From an uncultured Methylobacter sp. (GTDB taxonomy: Bacteria > Pseudomonadota > Gammaproteobacteria > Methylococcales > Methylomonadaceae): DNA of 47,508 nt. A model generated the notes under the pieces. It was given only the letters and a program-made list of their open reading frames with translations, made no database searches and was not told where the DNA came from. The translations under genes were made by a program, and so were the position numbers. The stretch spans positions 1 through 47,508 of the forward strand of contig CAILCX010000067.1 in the NCBI GenBank assembly GCA_903832775.1, given 5' to 3'. This document shows positions 1 through 12,297 of the stretch, piece by piece. Every line of letters begins with the position of its first letter. The first letter of the stretch is position 1.

Positions 1-1585
1 ATTCCCATTCAATCGTTGCTGGCGGTTTTCCAGAGATGTCGTAAGCAACACGCGAAATACCAGGCACTTCATTGATTATGCGACGGGAAATCAAATCTAG
101 AAACTCGTAAGGCAGATGCGCCCAGCGAGCAGTCATAAAATCGATGGTTTCAACTGCACGAATGGCAATCACATAATCATAACGCCGACCGTCGCCCATC
201 ACTCCGACCGACTTGACCGGCAAAAATACCGCAAACGCCTGACTGACCTTGTCGTAAAGATCATGACGATAAAGTTCTTCAATAAAAATGGCATCGGCCT
301 GGCGTAATAAATCAGCAAATTCTTTTTTAACTTCGCCTAAAATTCTGACGCCTAAACCTGGTCCCGGAAACGGATGGCGATAAACCATATCCGCCGGCAA
401 GCCCAACTCCACACCGAGTTTTCTGACTTCATCCTTAAACAGTTCGCGCAATGGCTCGACCAATTTTAAGGTCATATTTTCCGGTAAACCACCTACATTG
501 TGATGCGACTTGATCAAATGAGCTTTACCGCTTTTGGAACCTGCTGACTCAATCACATCCGGATAAATCGTGCCTTGCGCCAACCATTTTGCATCGGTTA
601 TTTTTGAGGCTTCTTCGTCAAAAATGTCGATAAACAAACCGCCGATAATTTTGCGTTTTTGTTCCGGATCGGTGATGCCTCTCAAAGCGTCCAAATAGCG
701 CTGTTCGGCATTTACCCGAATCACTTTAACGCCCATGTGCTCGGCAAATGTCGCCATCACCTGATCGCCTTCACGCAAACGTAGCAAGCCGGTATCTACA
801 AAAACACAGGTTAACTGGTCTTTAATGGCCTTATGTAGCAACGCCGCAACCACTGACGAATCAACGCCGCCGGACAAACCCAACACCACGTGATCGGTGC
901 CAACTTTATTACGCACTGCCTGAATGCTATCTTCAATGATATTACTGGAGGTCCATAATGCTTCACAACCACAAATTTCCAGCACAAACCTCGACAAAAT
1001 CCGTCCACCTTGTTTGGTATGCGTGACCTCGGGATGAAACTGCAAACCGTAAAAGCCTTTGTCATCATTGGCAATACCTGCAATCGGTGCGCCGTCTGAA
1101 CTGGCAATCAGGTTAAAACCGGCCGGCAAATCAACAACCCGATCGCCGTGGCTCATCCAGACATCCAGCAAGCCAAAACCTTCCGGAGACAAATGATCTT
1201 CTATACCAGTCAGTAATTTTGAATGCCCGCGCGCCCTGATTTGTGCATAGCCAAATTCGCGATGATCCGAGCTTTCGACCTTGCCGCCCAATTGCTCGGT
1301 CATGGTTTGTAAACCGTAGCATATGCCCAATACTGGAATACCTAACTCGAATACACAAGCCGGCGCTCGTGGCGTATCACCGCTGGTGACTGTCTCGGGA
1401 CCACCGGACAATATGATGCCGTTAGGCGCGAAGCTTTTAACTTGGTCTTCGGAGCAGTCACAGGAATAAATTTCGCAATAAACACCGATTTCACGAATGC
1501 GTCGCGCAATGAGTTGAGTGTATTGTGAGCCAAAATCCAAGATCAGGATTTTATGTGTATGGATGTTTGAGGAGTTTTGTTTCAC
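1..1585 (-). CDS. guaA: GMP synthase (glutamine-hydrolysing)
   Basis: Converts XMP to GMP using ATP and glutamine, the last step of guanine nucleotide synthesis in the cytosol. The reading frame is open from a GTG at 1585 to the window edge, where the last full codons read PPATIEWE, the family C-terminus; only the stop codon is cut. The 528 codons match the usual length (about 525). The N-terminal class I amidotransferase domain shows GICYGLQTM with nucleophile Cys89. The PP-loop SGGVDSS at 238-244 marks the ATP-pyrophosphatase domain. GTG is chosen because an in-frame TAA lies a few codons upstream and the protein then starts a normal distance before [13 protein letters not shown]. It lies downstream of guaB on the same strand, so a guaB-guaA operon is likely, although a repeat separates them. 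Confidence 0.95.
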   Translation of the reverse strand, partial: MKQNSSNIHTHKILILDFGSQYTQLIARRIREIGVYCEIYSCDCSEDQVKSFAPNGIILSGGPETVTSGDTPRAPACVFELGIPVLGICYGLQTMTEQLGGKVESSDHREFGYAQIRARGHSKLLTGIEDHLSPEGFGLLDVWMSHGDRVVDLPAGFNLIASSDGAPIAGIANDDKGFYGLQFHPEVTHTKQGGRILSRFVLEICGCEALWTSSNIIEDSIQAVRNKVGTDHVVLGLSGGVDSSVVAALLHKAIKDQLTCVFVDTGLLRLREGDQVMATFAEHMGVKVIRVNAEQRYLDALRGITDPEQKRKIIGGLFIDIFDEEASKITDAKWLAQGTIYPDVIESAGSKSGKAHLIKSHHNVGGLPENMTLKLVEPLRELFKDEVRKLGVELGLPADMVYRHPFPGPGLGVRILGEVKKEFADLLRQADAIFIEELYRHDLYDKVSQAFAVFLPVKSVGVMGDGRRYDYVIAIRAVETIDFMTARWAHLPYEFLDLISRRIINEVPGISRVAYDISGKPPATIEWE

Positions 1586-1612
1586 GATAGAGGTCTTTTA
1601 GATCTGGCAAAA

Positions 1613-1703
1613 GGTTTAAGACGAAAGGTTCAAGGCGAAAGGCGGGGGTGTTGAAGTCCAGGTATACTCACCTTTCATCTTTCATCTTTTACCTTTCGCC
1701 TAA
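1613..1703. repeat. Imperfect inverted intergenic repeat, GAAAG-rich arms
   Basis: Between guaB and guaA the left arm carries AGGTTCAAGGCGAAAGGC. The right arm reads as its imperfect complement (CCTTTCATCTTTCATC then ACCTTTCGCC). The same motif family recurs at 7544-7606. It could fold in RNA, but there is no T-run that would make it a standard terminator. Confidence 0.5.
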
Positions 1704-1707
1704 AAAA

Positions 1708-3240
<1,533 letters not shown>

Positions 3241-3413
3241 TTAACCCATGCTTTGTTGATTTTTTGGATAAAAAAACGAGTAAGGTTAGTGATTCTAACT
3301 ATCAGGGTTATGATCTTGGATTGTTGTAAGTGTTTGGACTTAGATTTTCTTAAGTTTATATGCTTCCAACTCGGTAAGTCCCAATTTCTGGCACCGCATG
3401 TTGTCGTAAATTT

Positions 3414-3440
3414 GGTGCAATACGCTATCGCTATGGCACC
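3414..3440. repeat. REP-like imperfect palindrome in the guaB-rnfB gap
   Basis: The gap 3175-3495 (about 320 bases) has no convincing gene. It holds the guaB promoter region and this palindrome: GGTGC and GGCACC arms around CGCTATCGC. It is followed by CCTAC, and a second GGCACACCCTACC lies about 30 bases on. It looks like a dispersed intergenic repeat rather than an operator. Confidence 0.4.
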
Positions 3441-3495
3441 CTACAAACCAAACTCCGCAAATAGTGAGAGAGGCACACCCTACCAGAAAATAAAT

Positions 3496-4062
3496 TTATT
3501 TTTTCGCCGCTTGAATTTTTAGCAACGCCTGCCTCTTACTTTTAGCACGCTCCGCTTTTTCTGCTTCTTCTCTTTCCTTGCGCAAACAACGCGCCTCATA
3601 CCGACGTTTTGCCAAAGCCGACTTTTGTGTCCGACTTTGTTCAGCGTTGTTGTCGGGTAAGGGTTTCATGACGATACAATCGACCGGACAAGGTGCTAGG
3701 CACAATTCACAACCGGTACATTCCGGGGCAATGACCGTGTGCATGAATTTTGCCGCACCTACTATGGCGTCGACTGGACAGGCAGCGATACATTTAACGC
3801 AACCAATACAATCCTGCTCGATGATAAAAGCAACACTTGGCGGTTTCTGGATACCAAATTGGGTATTAAACGCTTTAACAGGTACACCCAATAAATTGGC
3901 CAAATCACGTATACCCTCGTCACCACCCGGCGGGCACTGGTTAATGTCTGCAAGACCCGCAACGATTGCCTCGGCGTAAGGACGGCAACCAGGGAAGCTA
4001 CATTGGCCGCATTGGGTCTGCGGTAATAATTGATTTATTTGATCGATCAAAACGGGACTCAA
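3496..4062 (-). CDS. rnfB: RnfB-type iron-sulfur protein, soluble short form
   Basis: Ferredoxin-like electron carrier related to the B subunit of the Rnf/Rsx complex. An N-terminal 4Fe-4S module of the RnfB kind has Cys18, Cys21, Cys26 and Cys43. Two classic CxxCxxCxxxCP clusters follow at 85-95 and 115-125. From about residue 137 the chain is a highly charged Lys/Arg/Glu helix of about 50 residues. Membrane-bound RnfB proteins start with a hydrophobic anchor. This one begins directly at the first cluster domain ([19 protein letters not shown]), so it should be soluble. No rnfA, C, D, G or E lies nearby; its neighbour is metG. The partner is unknown, and a role in electron supply to redox enzymes is only inference. 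Confidence 0.85.
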   Translation of the reverse strand: MSPVLIDQINQLLPQTQCGQCSFPGCRPYAEAIVAGLADINQCPPGGDEGIRDLANLLGVPVKAFNTQFGIQKPPSVAFIIEQDCIGCVKCIAACPVDAIVGAAKFMHTVIAPECTGCELCLAPCPVDCIVMKPLPDNNAEQSRTQKSALAKRRYEARCLRKEREEAEKAERAKSKRQALLKIQAAKK

Positions 4063-4083
4063 GTGAAAATGTACATAGTCCCC

Positions 4084-4124
4084 ACGCTCCAGCGTAGGAA
4101 TTCAAACCTAAACGCTCCAGCGTT
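4084..4124. repeat. Pair of REP-like palindromes (ACGCTCCAGCGT)
   Basis: Between rnfB and metG the palindromic core ACGCTCCAGCGT occurs twice, at 4084-4095 and, with one more flanking base pair, at 4111-4124. The copies are 27 bases apart in direct orientation. Each has a 5-base stem and a CC centre. Degenerate GGTGGAG and TACCACGG stretches follow. This has the look of a bacterial interspersed palindromic repeat. Confidence 0.6.
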
Positions 4125-4188
4125 ACGGGACGGTGGAGCCTCTAACTTCACCGCTACCACGGCAGTGCATGGAAAAAATAAACATCAG

Positions 4189-6213
4189 CTACTTAACCCG
4201 CATTCCCGGCTGGGCGCCTTCATCCGGAGTCAAAACCCAAATATCCTTGCCGCCCGGACCTGCAGCCAACACCATGCCTTCGGAGATACCAAAACGCATT
4301 TTTCTTGGCGCAAGATTAGCAATAACCAGGGTAAGTTTCCCTTCCAAATCTTCCGGTTGATAGGCCGATTTAATCCCAGCAAAGATATTGCGCGTCTCAT
4401 CACCTATGTCTACAGTCAATTGCAATAATTTGTCCGCGCCTTCGACATGCTCGGCTTTGATAATTCTGGCAATGCGTAAATCTAGCTTGGCAAAATCTTC
4501 AAATTCGATAGTATCAGCGATAGGCTCGCATTGTTTCACTTGAGGAAGTTCGGGCTCCACAGTTTTTTCAAGATTTTCTTTGGATGCGGTAACGATTGCT
4601 TCAATCTTGTCAGCTTCAACCCTGGTCATCAGAGGTTTGAACTCATTGATCGCATGACTTAACAAAGGACTGACATCAACCGGCCAGGCTTGAGATGGAA
4701 TATTTAAAAAGCTTTCTGCATTCCCTGCCAAAACCGGAAGTACCGGCTTCAAATAAACAGCCAGCAGCCTGAATAAATTAAGTCCCATGGAGCAAACTTC
4801 ATGCAATTCTGCTTCTTTGCCTTCTTCCTTGGCGATCAGCCAGGGTTTTTTCTCATCGATATATTGATTGGCTTTATCGGCCAGCGCCATAATTTCGCGC
4901 ATGGCTTTACCGAATTCGCGGGCTTCATAAAGTTCGGCGATTTGCGTATTGGCCGCAACAAATTCAGCGAATAATGCCGGTTCGGCACACTGCTCGGACA
5001 GCTGGTTGTCAAAACGTTTGGCGATAAACCCGCTGCAACGACTGGCGATGTTAACCACTTTTCCAACCAGATCGGAATTAACCCGCTGGCTGAAATCGTC
5101 AAAATTCAAATCAAGATCATCAACCCCGGCACTGAGTTTTGCAGCAAAATAATAACGTAAATATTCCGGGTTCAGATGCTCCAGATAGGTTCGGGCTTTA
5201 ATAAACGTGCCACGCGACTTGGACATTTTTTCGCCGTTCACGGTCAAAAATCCGTGCGCAAAAATGGCGCTGGGGGTTCTGAAATGGGCCCCGCTCAACA
5301 TTGCCGGCCAGAATAAGGCGTGGAAATAAATAATGTCTTTGCCAATAAAATGATACAACTCGGCGTCGCTATTTTTGGACCAGAATTCATTAAAATCCAG
5401 CCCCTGCTTGTCACACAGATTCTTAAAACTGGCCATGTAGCCAATCGGCGCATCCAGCCAAACATAAAAGTATTTGCCGGGCGCATCGGGAATTTCAAAA
5501 CCAAAATATGGGGCATCGCGGGAAATATCCCACTGTTGCAACCCGCCATCCAGCCATTCGGCCAATTTGTTACGAACTTCCGGTTGCAAATGTCCGGCAT
5601 GGGTCCAGTCGCGCAACATCTCGCTAAAATTAGCCAGATCGAAAAAATAATGCACAGAATCTTTGGCAATAGGCTTTGCACCCGAAATTGCGGAAACCGC
5701 ATTTTTCAGTTCTGTGGGAGAATACGTTGCGCCACAGGCTTCACAGCTATCGCCATATTGATCCAGTGCGCCACATTTTGGACATTCCCCTTTGATAAAG
5801 CGATCCGACAAAAACATGTTCTTAACCGGATCAAAAGCCTGAGTAATGCTGCGTGAACTGATATGTCCGGCATCGCGCAGACGTTCGTAAATCAGCGTTG
5901 AGTAGGCTTTATTTTCTTCGGAATGGGTGCTGTGATAATTATCGAACGCCACACCGAACTCGGTAAAATCGGCCAGATGTTCTTTCCAGACTTGGGCAAT
6001 CAATTGTTCCGGACTAATGCCCTCTCGATCTGCCCTAAGCATGATAGGTGTGCCGTGCGTATCATCGGCGCAAACGTAATAGCAAAGGTTGCCGCGCTGC
6101 TTCTGAAAACGTACCCAGATATCGGTTTGAATATATTCAACCAGATGACCCAGATGAATAGGGCCGTTGGCATAAGGCAGAGCGCTGGTAACGAGAATTT
6201 TTCTATCTGACAT
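4189..6213 (-). CDS. metG: Methionyl-tRNA synthetase
   Basis: Charges tRNA-Met with methionine in the cytosol. The 674-residue protein has a class I Rossmann domain ([13 protein letters not shown], with the HIGH-type motif HLGH) and a zinc knuckle region CPKCG...CEACG near 140-160. The KMSKS loop is at 329-333. An anticodon-binding helical domain follows, then a C-terminal tRNA-binding OB domain (from about 570: [32 protein letters not shown]). Length and order match the long dimeric E. coli type. It is divergent from apbC, an arrangement common in gammaproteobacteria. Confidence 0.97.
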   Translation of the reverse strand: MSDRKILVTSALPYANGPIHLGHLVEYIQTDIWVRFQKQRGNLCYYVCADDTHGTPIMLRADREGISPEQLIAQVWKEHLADFTEFGVAFDNYHSTHSEENKAYSTLIYERLRDAGHISSRSITQAFDPVKNMFLSDRFIKGECPKCGALDQYGDSCEACGATYSPTELKNAVSAISGAKPIAKDSVHYFFDLANFSEMLRDWTHAGHLQPEVRNKLAEWLDGGLQQWDISRDAPYFGFEIPDAPGKYFYVWLDAPIGYMASFKNLCDKQGLDFNEFWSKNSDAELYHFIGKDIIYFHALFWPAMLSGAHFRTPSAIFAHGFLTVNGEKMSKSRGTFIKARTYLEHLNPEYLRYYFAAKLSAGVDDLDLNFDDFSQRVNSDLVGKVVNIASRCSGFIAKRFDNQLSEQCAEPALFAEFVAANTQIAELYEAREFGKAMREIMALADKANQYIDEKKPWLIAKEEGKEAELHEVCSMGLNLFRLLAVYLKPVLPVLAGNAESFLNIPSQAWPVDVSPLLSHAINEFKPLMTRVEADKIEAIVTASKENLEKTVEPELPQVKQCEPIADTIEFEDFAKLDLRIARIIKAEHVEGADKLLQLTVDIGDETRNIFAGIKSAYQPEDLEGKLTLVIANLAPRKMRFGISEGMVLAAGPGGKDIWVLTPDEGAQPGMRVK

Positions 6214-6255
6214 AATCTAAAAGTTCTAACAATTCGTTGGCAAAATCATTTGGAT

Positions 6256-6261
6256 ATTATG
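6256..6261 (-). promoter_or_regulatory. Candidate extended -10 for metG
   Basis: The minus strand reads TATGCCATAATATCC: an extended -10 (TGC before CATAAT) about 43 bases before the metG ATG. No clear -35 is seen. The whole 6214-6437 space is the divergent metG/apbC control region. Confidence 0.3.
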
Positions 6262-6437
6262 GCATAAAACAAACACAATCTGCGATTATTGGAAAATCTC
6301 AATATTTGGCTCGGCCTCTCCTGTTTGCTGAGCGTTACAGCCTAATAAAGTGCAATATTCGATCGAAATCGGTAAACTTCTCGCTAATCCCTGATTATTA
6401 GCCAGGCACAATTTATTTATATTTACGGAGTATGTGC

Positions 6438-7529
6438 ATGATGAATATCGAAAAAGCTGATGTAGAAGATCTTCTGCGCACATTTATCGACCCCAATAAT
6501 GGAAACGATCTGGTTTCTGCAAAAGCTGTTAAGTCCATCACTATAGCAGGAGCTGTGCTTAGCGTTAAACTGGAACTAGGCTATCCGGCCAAAAGCTATA
6601 TCGACGAACTCAAAGCAGCGGTTGAAGAACACCTTAAATCGCTGCCCGGATTAGATGCAGTCAACGTTGAAGTCAATGTAAAAATCGTTTCCCATGCCGT
6701 ACAACAGGCCTTAAAACCGTTGCCAAACGTCAAAAACATTATTGCAGTAGCGTCCGGAAAAGGCGGCGTCGGCAAATCGACAACGGCGGTCAATCTGGCT
6801 CTGGCTTTGGCCGCAGAAGGCGCCAATGTGGGCATTTTGGATGCAGATATTTACGGTCCCAGCATACCGATGATGCTCGGTCTTTCCGGCTATCCGGAAA
6901 GCAAAGATAATAAAACCATGATGCCTAAAATTGCTTTTGGCATACAAACCATTTCGATCGGTTATTTGATCGAAGCCGATCAACCGATGATCTGGCGTGG
7001 CCCGATGGTAACCACGGCTTTACAGCAATTGCTTAAAGACACCAATTGGGACAATCTTGATTATCTGGTCATTGATTTACCCCCAGGCACCGGCGACATT
7101 CAATTGACTTTGTCGCAACAAATTCCGGTTAGTGGCGCGATTATCGTGACTACGCCTCAGGACATAGCGCTGATTGATGCCCAACGCGGCTTGGGGATGT
7201 TCGAAAAAGTCAACGTGCCTGTTTTAGGTCTGGTTGAAAACATGAGCCTGCATATTTGTAGCAACTGTGGTCATGAAGAAGCTATTTTTGGCGAAGGTGG
7301 CGGACTTGCGATGGCTGACCGCAACAGAATAGAGTTTCTGGGTTCTTTACCTTTGGATATCAACATTCGTAAATTTGCCGATGGAGGAACGCCGACTGTG
7401 ATTGCTGACCCGGAAGGACGCTCAGCGCAAATATACAAACAAATAGCGCGTAAAACAGCAGCACGACTAGCTTTAAAGGCAAAGGATTTCACCACCAAAT
7501 TCCCCAATATCGTCGTGCAGAACACTTAA
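6438..7529 (+). CDS. apbC: Mrp/ApbC-type iron-sulfur cluster carrier ATPase
   Basis: P-loop ATPase that holds and delivers Fe-S clusters to apoproteins in the cytosol. An N-terminal MIP18-type domain (about residues 1-85) precedes the ATPase domain with deviant Walker A GKGGVGKST at 107-115. DLPPGTGD follows, and the cluster-binding CxxC is Cys274-Cys277. Three ATGs occur at 6432, 6438 and 6441. The ACGGAG ribosome site at 6425-6430 is too close to the first and well placed for the second, so 6438 is preferred. Divergent from metG and upstream of dcd, as in pseudomonads. Confidence 0.93.
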   Translation: MMNIEKADVEDLLRTFIDPNNGNDLVSAKAVKSITIAGAVLSVKLELGYPAKSYIDELKAAVEEHLKSLPGLDAVNVEVNVKIVSHAVQQALKPLPNVKNIIAVASGKGGVGKSTTAVNLALALAAEGANVGILDADIYGPSIPMMLGLSGYPESKDNKTMMPKIAFGIQTISIGYLIEADQPMIWRGPMVTTALQQLLKDTNWDNLDYLVIDLPPGTGDIQLTLSQQIPVSGAIIVTTPQDIALIDAQRGLGMFEKVNVPVLGLVENMSLHICSNCGHEEAIFGEGGGLAMADRNRIEFLGSLPLDINIRKFADGGTPTVIADPEGRSAQIYKQIARKTAARLALKAKDFTTKFPNIVVQNT

Positions 7530-7543
7530 AAAGCGGGTCCAAA

Positions 7544-7606
7544 ATCGAAGGCTCAAGGCGAAAGAACAAAACCATTTCTTTTGCCTTTTGTCTTTCATCT
7601 TGAACC
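7544..7606. repeat. Second copy of the GAAAG-rich inverted repeat
   Basis: Left arm GAAGGCTCAAGGCGAAAG and right arm TCTTTCATCTTGAACCT are imperfect complements. They share the AGGYTCAAG.yGAAAG core seen at 1613-1703. It sits directly after the apbC stop. It may act in mRNA 3' end formation, but no U-tract is visible. Confidence 0.5.
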
Positions 7607-7663
7607 TAACTCCTCTTCTGTGTAAAAATTAAATCATATAAAACATTGGATATTTAACATTTC

Positions 7664-8230
7664 ATGAGCATTAAATCGGACAAGTGGATACGCCGCATGG
7701 CGCAAGAACAAGGCATGATCGAACCGTTTGAAAGCGGTCAGGTCAGAGATTCAGAGCGCGGCCGAGTCATTTCCTACGGTACTTCCAGTTATGGTTATGA
7801 TGTGCGTTGCTCTGACGAGTTCAAGATTTTCACCAACATCAATTCTGCCATCGTCGATCCAAAAGACTTTGATTCCAACAGTTTTGTCGATGTTAAATCT
7901 GATGTCTGCATTATTCCCCCTAACTCGTTTGCCTTGGCCAGAACGGTTGAGTTTTTTAGAATTCCGCGTGACGTATTAACGATTTGTCTGGGCAAATCCA
8001 CCTATGCAAGATGCGGCATCATCGTCAATGTAACGCCTTTGGAACCGGAGTGGGAAGGTCATGTGACGCTGGAATTTTCCAACACTACAACATTACCAGC
8101 AAAAATCTATGCCAACGAAGGTGTTGCACAAATGCTGTTTTTTGGTGGTGACGAGGTTTGCGAAACGTCTTATAAAGACCGGGGCGGCAAGTATCAGGGA
8201 CAAACTGGTGTTACCTTGCCGAAGGCATAA
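7664..8230 (+). CDS. dcd: dCTP deaminase
   Basis: Deaminates dCTP to dUTP, supplying dUMP for thymidylate synthesis (ThyA is encoded at 41159-41992). The 188-residue protein has the family N-terminus [12 protein letters not shown], the conserved SYGYDVR segment and the C-terminal [19 protein letters not shown]. The catalytic region [16 protein letters not shown] is present. Length is close to E. coli Dcd (193). The ribosome site before the ATG is weak. Confidence 0.95.
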   Translation: MSIKSDKWIRRMAQEQGMIEPFESGQVRDSERGRVISYGTSSYGYDVRCSDEFKIFTNINSAIVDPKDFDSNSFVDVKSDVCIIPPNSFALARTVEFFRIPRDVLTICLGKSTYARCGIIVNVTPLEPEWEGHVTLEFSNTTTLPAKIYANEGVAQMLFFGGDEVCETSYKDRGGKYQGQTGVTLPKA

Positions 8231-8248
8231 GATATTAATATTTAGAAA

Positions 8249-8339
8249 AATAGAACACTGATTTTGACCGATAGCCGCTGACAAATACGACATCACCTAA
8301 AAAATGAAATACATACAATCAGTCTTTTCGTGTTCTATT
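8249..8339. repeat. Inverted-repeat bounded segment between dcd and ycgL
   Basis: AATAGAACAC (8249-8258) pairs perfectly with GTGTTCTATT (8330-8339). Just inside, ACTGATT (8257-8263) pairs with AATCAGT (8317-8323). A separate perfect 8-base inverted repeat, GTTTGGTG/CACCAAAC, follows at 8345-8361 and runs into the ycgL stop. Both lie between converging genes, so they may serve as a two-way terminator or be a small non-autonomous repeat. Confidence 0.4.
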
Positions 8340-8360
8340 ACAAAGTTTGGTGTCACCAAA

Positions 8361-8618
8361 CTATTGAATCTTTAACGGCATCGGCAACGTAACCGGCGGC
8401 AGTTGCACAAAAAATCCTTTATCCTTTAAAGCCGCCATAACTTTCTCGGCATCTTCCCTTGCCAACCTGCGTTCTGGTGTCAACTCCAACTCCATTACAA
8501 ATTCAATTTTGCCAAATCTGATAAATAACGCTTCCGGCACTTTTGAAAAATCGTCTTTTTTATCAATATACAAATAAAGATGTTCTTTTTTCGAGCTTTT
8601 ATATATAAAACACAGCAT
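8361..8618 (-). CDS. ycgL: YcgL family protein
   Basis: Small conserved gammaproteobacterial protein of unresolved function. MLCFIYKSSKKEHLYLYIDK then KDDFSKVPEALFIRFG match the YcgL N-terminal half, and KDKGFFVQLPP matches the conserved end. The start is placed at the ATG giving MLCFIYKSS. A TTG four codons upstream is possible but not needed. The 85-residue product is a little shorter than E. coli YcgL because the variable tail is short. Convergent with dcd. Confidence 0.8.
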   Translation of the reverse strand: MLCFIYKSSKKEHLYLYIDKKDDFSKVPEALFIRFGKIEFVMELELTPERRLAREDAEKVMAALKDKGFFVQLPPVTLPMPLKIQ

Positions 8619-8699
8619 AACGTCAGTCAAGATCCGGAATCAAAGCGGTTATTCTAACCATTTTTGATTAGAATGTTCTTTTGTTAACGTGATTAAATA

Positions 8700-9302
8700 A
8701 TGCAAATGGATAAATACTCTGTCACACCCGCTGATTTCTTTAAAAAAGCTTGTTTATTTGAAGCGGCGTTAATTCTGGTCGCAATGATTTTAGGCTGGAT
8801 TGCACATATCGATCCTTTTGAAAATTTGCATTTCTCGGAAACGGCCATTGCTTATGGTGCGATAGGCACTCTGCCTTTGTTTTTGCTTTTTTTATTTATG
8901 GAGCAAATTCAGACTGAGTCGGTAGTCAGGATTAAAAAATTACTGCTTGATACTTTGGGTCCCGGTTTACGTCATTGCCACTGGACCGATTTATTGGTTC
9001 TTTCTGCAATTGCCGGCTTTTCGGAGGAACTTTTGTTTCGTGGCGTTATCCAACCCTGGCTGGAATCATCCTGGGGAATAGCGGTTGGACTGGTCGCCAG
9101 CAATATAATCTTCGGACTTGCGCATGCCGTAACGCCACTTTATGCTGTTATTGCATCTCTAGTCGGAATATATTTAAGTTTGTCACTGGATTATGGCGGT
9201 GAAAGGAATTTATTATTGCCAATAATTATCCACGGCTTTTACGATTTTCTGGCCTTTGTCGTGCTTATGCGCGCCTATCGGGCAAGTAATTTAAAAATCT
9301 AA
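8700..9302 (+). CDS. CPBP family intramembrane metalloprotease
   Basis: Membrane protein of the CAAX protease/bacteriocin-processing (CPBP, Abi) family. The 200 residues contain several hydrophobic helices. The family motifs appear in order: EELLFRG with Glu109-Glu110, FGLAH with His142, and HGFYDF with His178. These are the predicted zinc and catalytic residues, so it is probably active. The substrate is unknown. A second ATG two codons in (8706) could be the start. It is followed at about 60 bases by cbpA on the same strand. Confidence 0.85.
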   Translation: MQMDKYSVTPADFFKKACLFEAALILVAMILGWIAHIDPFENLHFSETAIAYGAIGTLPLFLLFLFMEQIQTESVVRIKKLLLDTLGPGLRHCHWTDLLVLSAIAGFSEELLFRGVIQPWLESSWGIAVGLVASNIIFGLAHAVTPLYAVIASLVGIYLSLSLDYGGERNLLLPIIIHGFYDFLAFVVLMRAYRASNLKI

Positions 9303-9360
9303 AGCATTAACTTTCTATTTGTTTTCCAGATTCATTCAACTTAAATCGGATGGTCACAAC

Positions 9361-10314
9361 ATGCAATATAAAGATTATTACAAAATCATGGGGCTCGCCA
9401 GAAACGCCACCCAAGATGAAGTAAAGCGTGCCTATCGTAAACTGGCACGAAAATATCATCCTGATGTCAGCAAGGAACCCAACGCGGAAGCCAAGTTCAA
9501 AGAACTGGGCGAATCATACGAGGTACTAAAGGATCCACAAAAAAGAGCCGCTTACGATAAGCTTGGTACCAACTGGAAAGCAGGCGAGGAGTTCAGACCG
9601 CCACCCAACTGGGATGAAGGCTTCGAATTTAAGGGCGGCGGTTTTACAGGCACAGACTCCAGCGCCTTTAGTGACTTTTTTGAACAATTATTCGGACACG
9701 CAGGATTCAGCCAAGCCAATTGCGGGGCGCAAGGTTTTGCTACACGGGGTCAGGACAGCCACGCAAAAATTTATATTAATCTGGAAGACAGTTTTCTGGG
9801 GGCTACACGCAATATCTCCTTAAGTGCACCAGAAATTGATGCGCATGGCAACGTACAGCTTAAACACCGAAGCCTGAACATCAAAATCCCCAAAGGCATT
9901 AAACCCGGCCAACACATCAGACTCACAGGACAGGGCGAACCGGGTTCAAGCGGCAAAGCCGGTGATCTCTTGCTTGAAATTGCTTTTAACAAACACGCTC
10001 TGTACCGCGTTTCCGAAACTGATATTTATCTGGAACTTCCCGTTACACCGTGGGAAGCAGTTTTGGGTGCAACGATAAAAGTACCTATGCCGGACGGGAA
10101 TATTGATCTAAAAATCCCTCCCAATTCCCATCAAGGCACAAAACTGCGGCTAAAAGACCGTGGACTTCCAGCTAAAACGCCGGGGGATTTTTTTGTAGTT
10201 CTGCAGATCGCTCTACCACCAGCAAACACTGAGCGCGCCAAAGCCGCCTACAAAAACCTGCAACATGAACTTGATTTTAATCCACGCCTGACACTAGGGG
10301 TAAAACGACTATGA
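9361..10314 (+). CDS. cbpA: DnaJ-class co-chaperone CbpA (curved-DNA-binding)
   Basis: DnaJ-like co-chaperone that stimulates DnaK; in E. coli it also binds curved DNA in stationary phase. The J domain spans residues 1-70 with the HPD tripeptide at 33-35. A Gly/Phe-rich linker (about 85-125) and two C-terminal substrate-binding beta domains follow. There is no zinc-finger Cys cluster, which separates it from DnaJ itself. The ATG at 9361 gives MQYKDYYKIMG, the family start; a frame open from a TTG at 9319 is not needed. Its stop overlaps the cbpM start as ATGA. Confidence 0.93.
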   Translation: MQYKDYYKIMGLARNATQDEVKRAYRKLARKYHPDVSKEPNAEAKFKELGESYEVLKDPQKRAAYDKLGTNWKAGEEFRPPPNWDEGFEFKGGGFTGTDSSAFSDFFEQLFGHAGFSQANCGAQGFATRGQDSHAKIYINLEDSFLGATRNISLSAPEIDAHGNVQLKHRSLNIKIPKGIKPGQHIRLTGQGEPGSSGKAGDLLLEIAFNKHALYRVSETDIYLELPVTPWEAVLGATIKVPMPDGNIDLKIPPNSHQGTKLRLKDRGLPAKTPGDFFVVLQIALPPANTERAKAAYKNLQHELDFNPRLTLGVKRL

Positions 10315-10619
10315 AATCACAAGACTTAATGCCGGTTCATACCGGTGCCGTTATTGAAGATGATGTCCTGACTTTGGGGCAACTGTGTCACGCTTGCGGC
10401 GTTCATGCCGACTGGATAGTCAGCCTGGTTGAAGAAAGCATTATTGAACCGCAAGGCGAGGCAATTCATGTTTGGCATTTTACAGGCGCCAGCCTGGTGC
10501 GGGTACGTTCAGCCTTAAGGTTGCAGCGTGACCTTGGGCTTAATTTGCCCGGCATCGCACTGGTGCTTGACTTGATGGAAGAGCTGAATACCTTGCGGGC
10601 TCAACGTAAAACAAATTGA
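10311..10619 (+). CDS. cbpM: Chaperone modulator CbpM
   Basis: Small MerR-like helical protein that in E. coli binds the J domain of CbpA and inhibits it. The 102 residues contain the VLTLGQLCHACGVHADWIVSL helix-turn-helix-like start. A segment DLGLNLPGIALVLDLMEEL, typical of this family, lies near the end. The four-base overlap with cbpA implies coupled translation and matched amounts. Confidence 0.88.
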   Translation: MKSQDLMPVHTGAVIEDDVLTLGQLCHACGVHADWIVSLVEESIIEPQGEAIHVWHFTGASLVRVRSALRLQRDLGLNLPGIALVLDLMEELNTLRAQRKTN

Positions 10620-10652
10620 TTTTCTGCCGGGTTGAGTTGAATTGTCCTCAGC

Positions 10653-10678
10653 CCTGACTTACAAAAACTTAAGTCAGG
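10653..10678. terminator. Stem-loop after cbpM, possible terminator
   Basis: CCTGACTTA (10653-10661) pairs perfectly with TAAGTCAGG (10670-10678) around an 8-base loop, 34 bases after the cbpM stop. No T-run follows, so a rho-independent role is uncertain. Confidence 0.4.
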
Positions 10679-10734
10679 AATATTAAATTCATATTAAGAA
10701 ATTCGCTCTGCTTATTTCATTGTCATTCCTATGC

Positions 10735-10740
10735 TACTAT
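10735..10740 (+). promoter_or_regulatory. Candidate extended -10 for gnd
   Basis: ATGCTACTAT contains TGC followed by TACTAT, an extended -10, about 31 bases before the gnd ATG. The -35 region is not recognisable. Confidence 0.35.
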
Positions 10741-10771
10741 TCGGTTATCATTAATCTTATAGAAGACAAAT

Positions 10772-12217
<1,446 letters not shown>

Positions 12218-12234
12218 TTTTTAAGAAAACCAAT

Positions 12235-12264
12235 CGTGGGAGCAACGCTGGCGATGCTCCCACG
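12235..12264. repeat. REP-like hairpin between gnd and zwf
   Basis: CGTGGGAGCA and TGCTCCCACG form a perfect 10-base stem around a 10-base loop, 17 bases after the gnd stop. The GTGGGAGC/GCTCCCAC pattern is a common REP core in gammaproteobacteria. It may protect the gnd 3' end or terminate weakly. Confidence 0.55.
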
Positions 12265-12297
12265 AAGAATATTTCTATAACTACCGAGTCCTCAATT

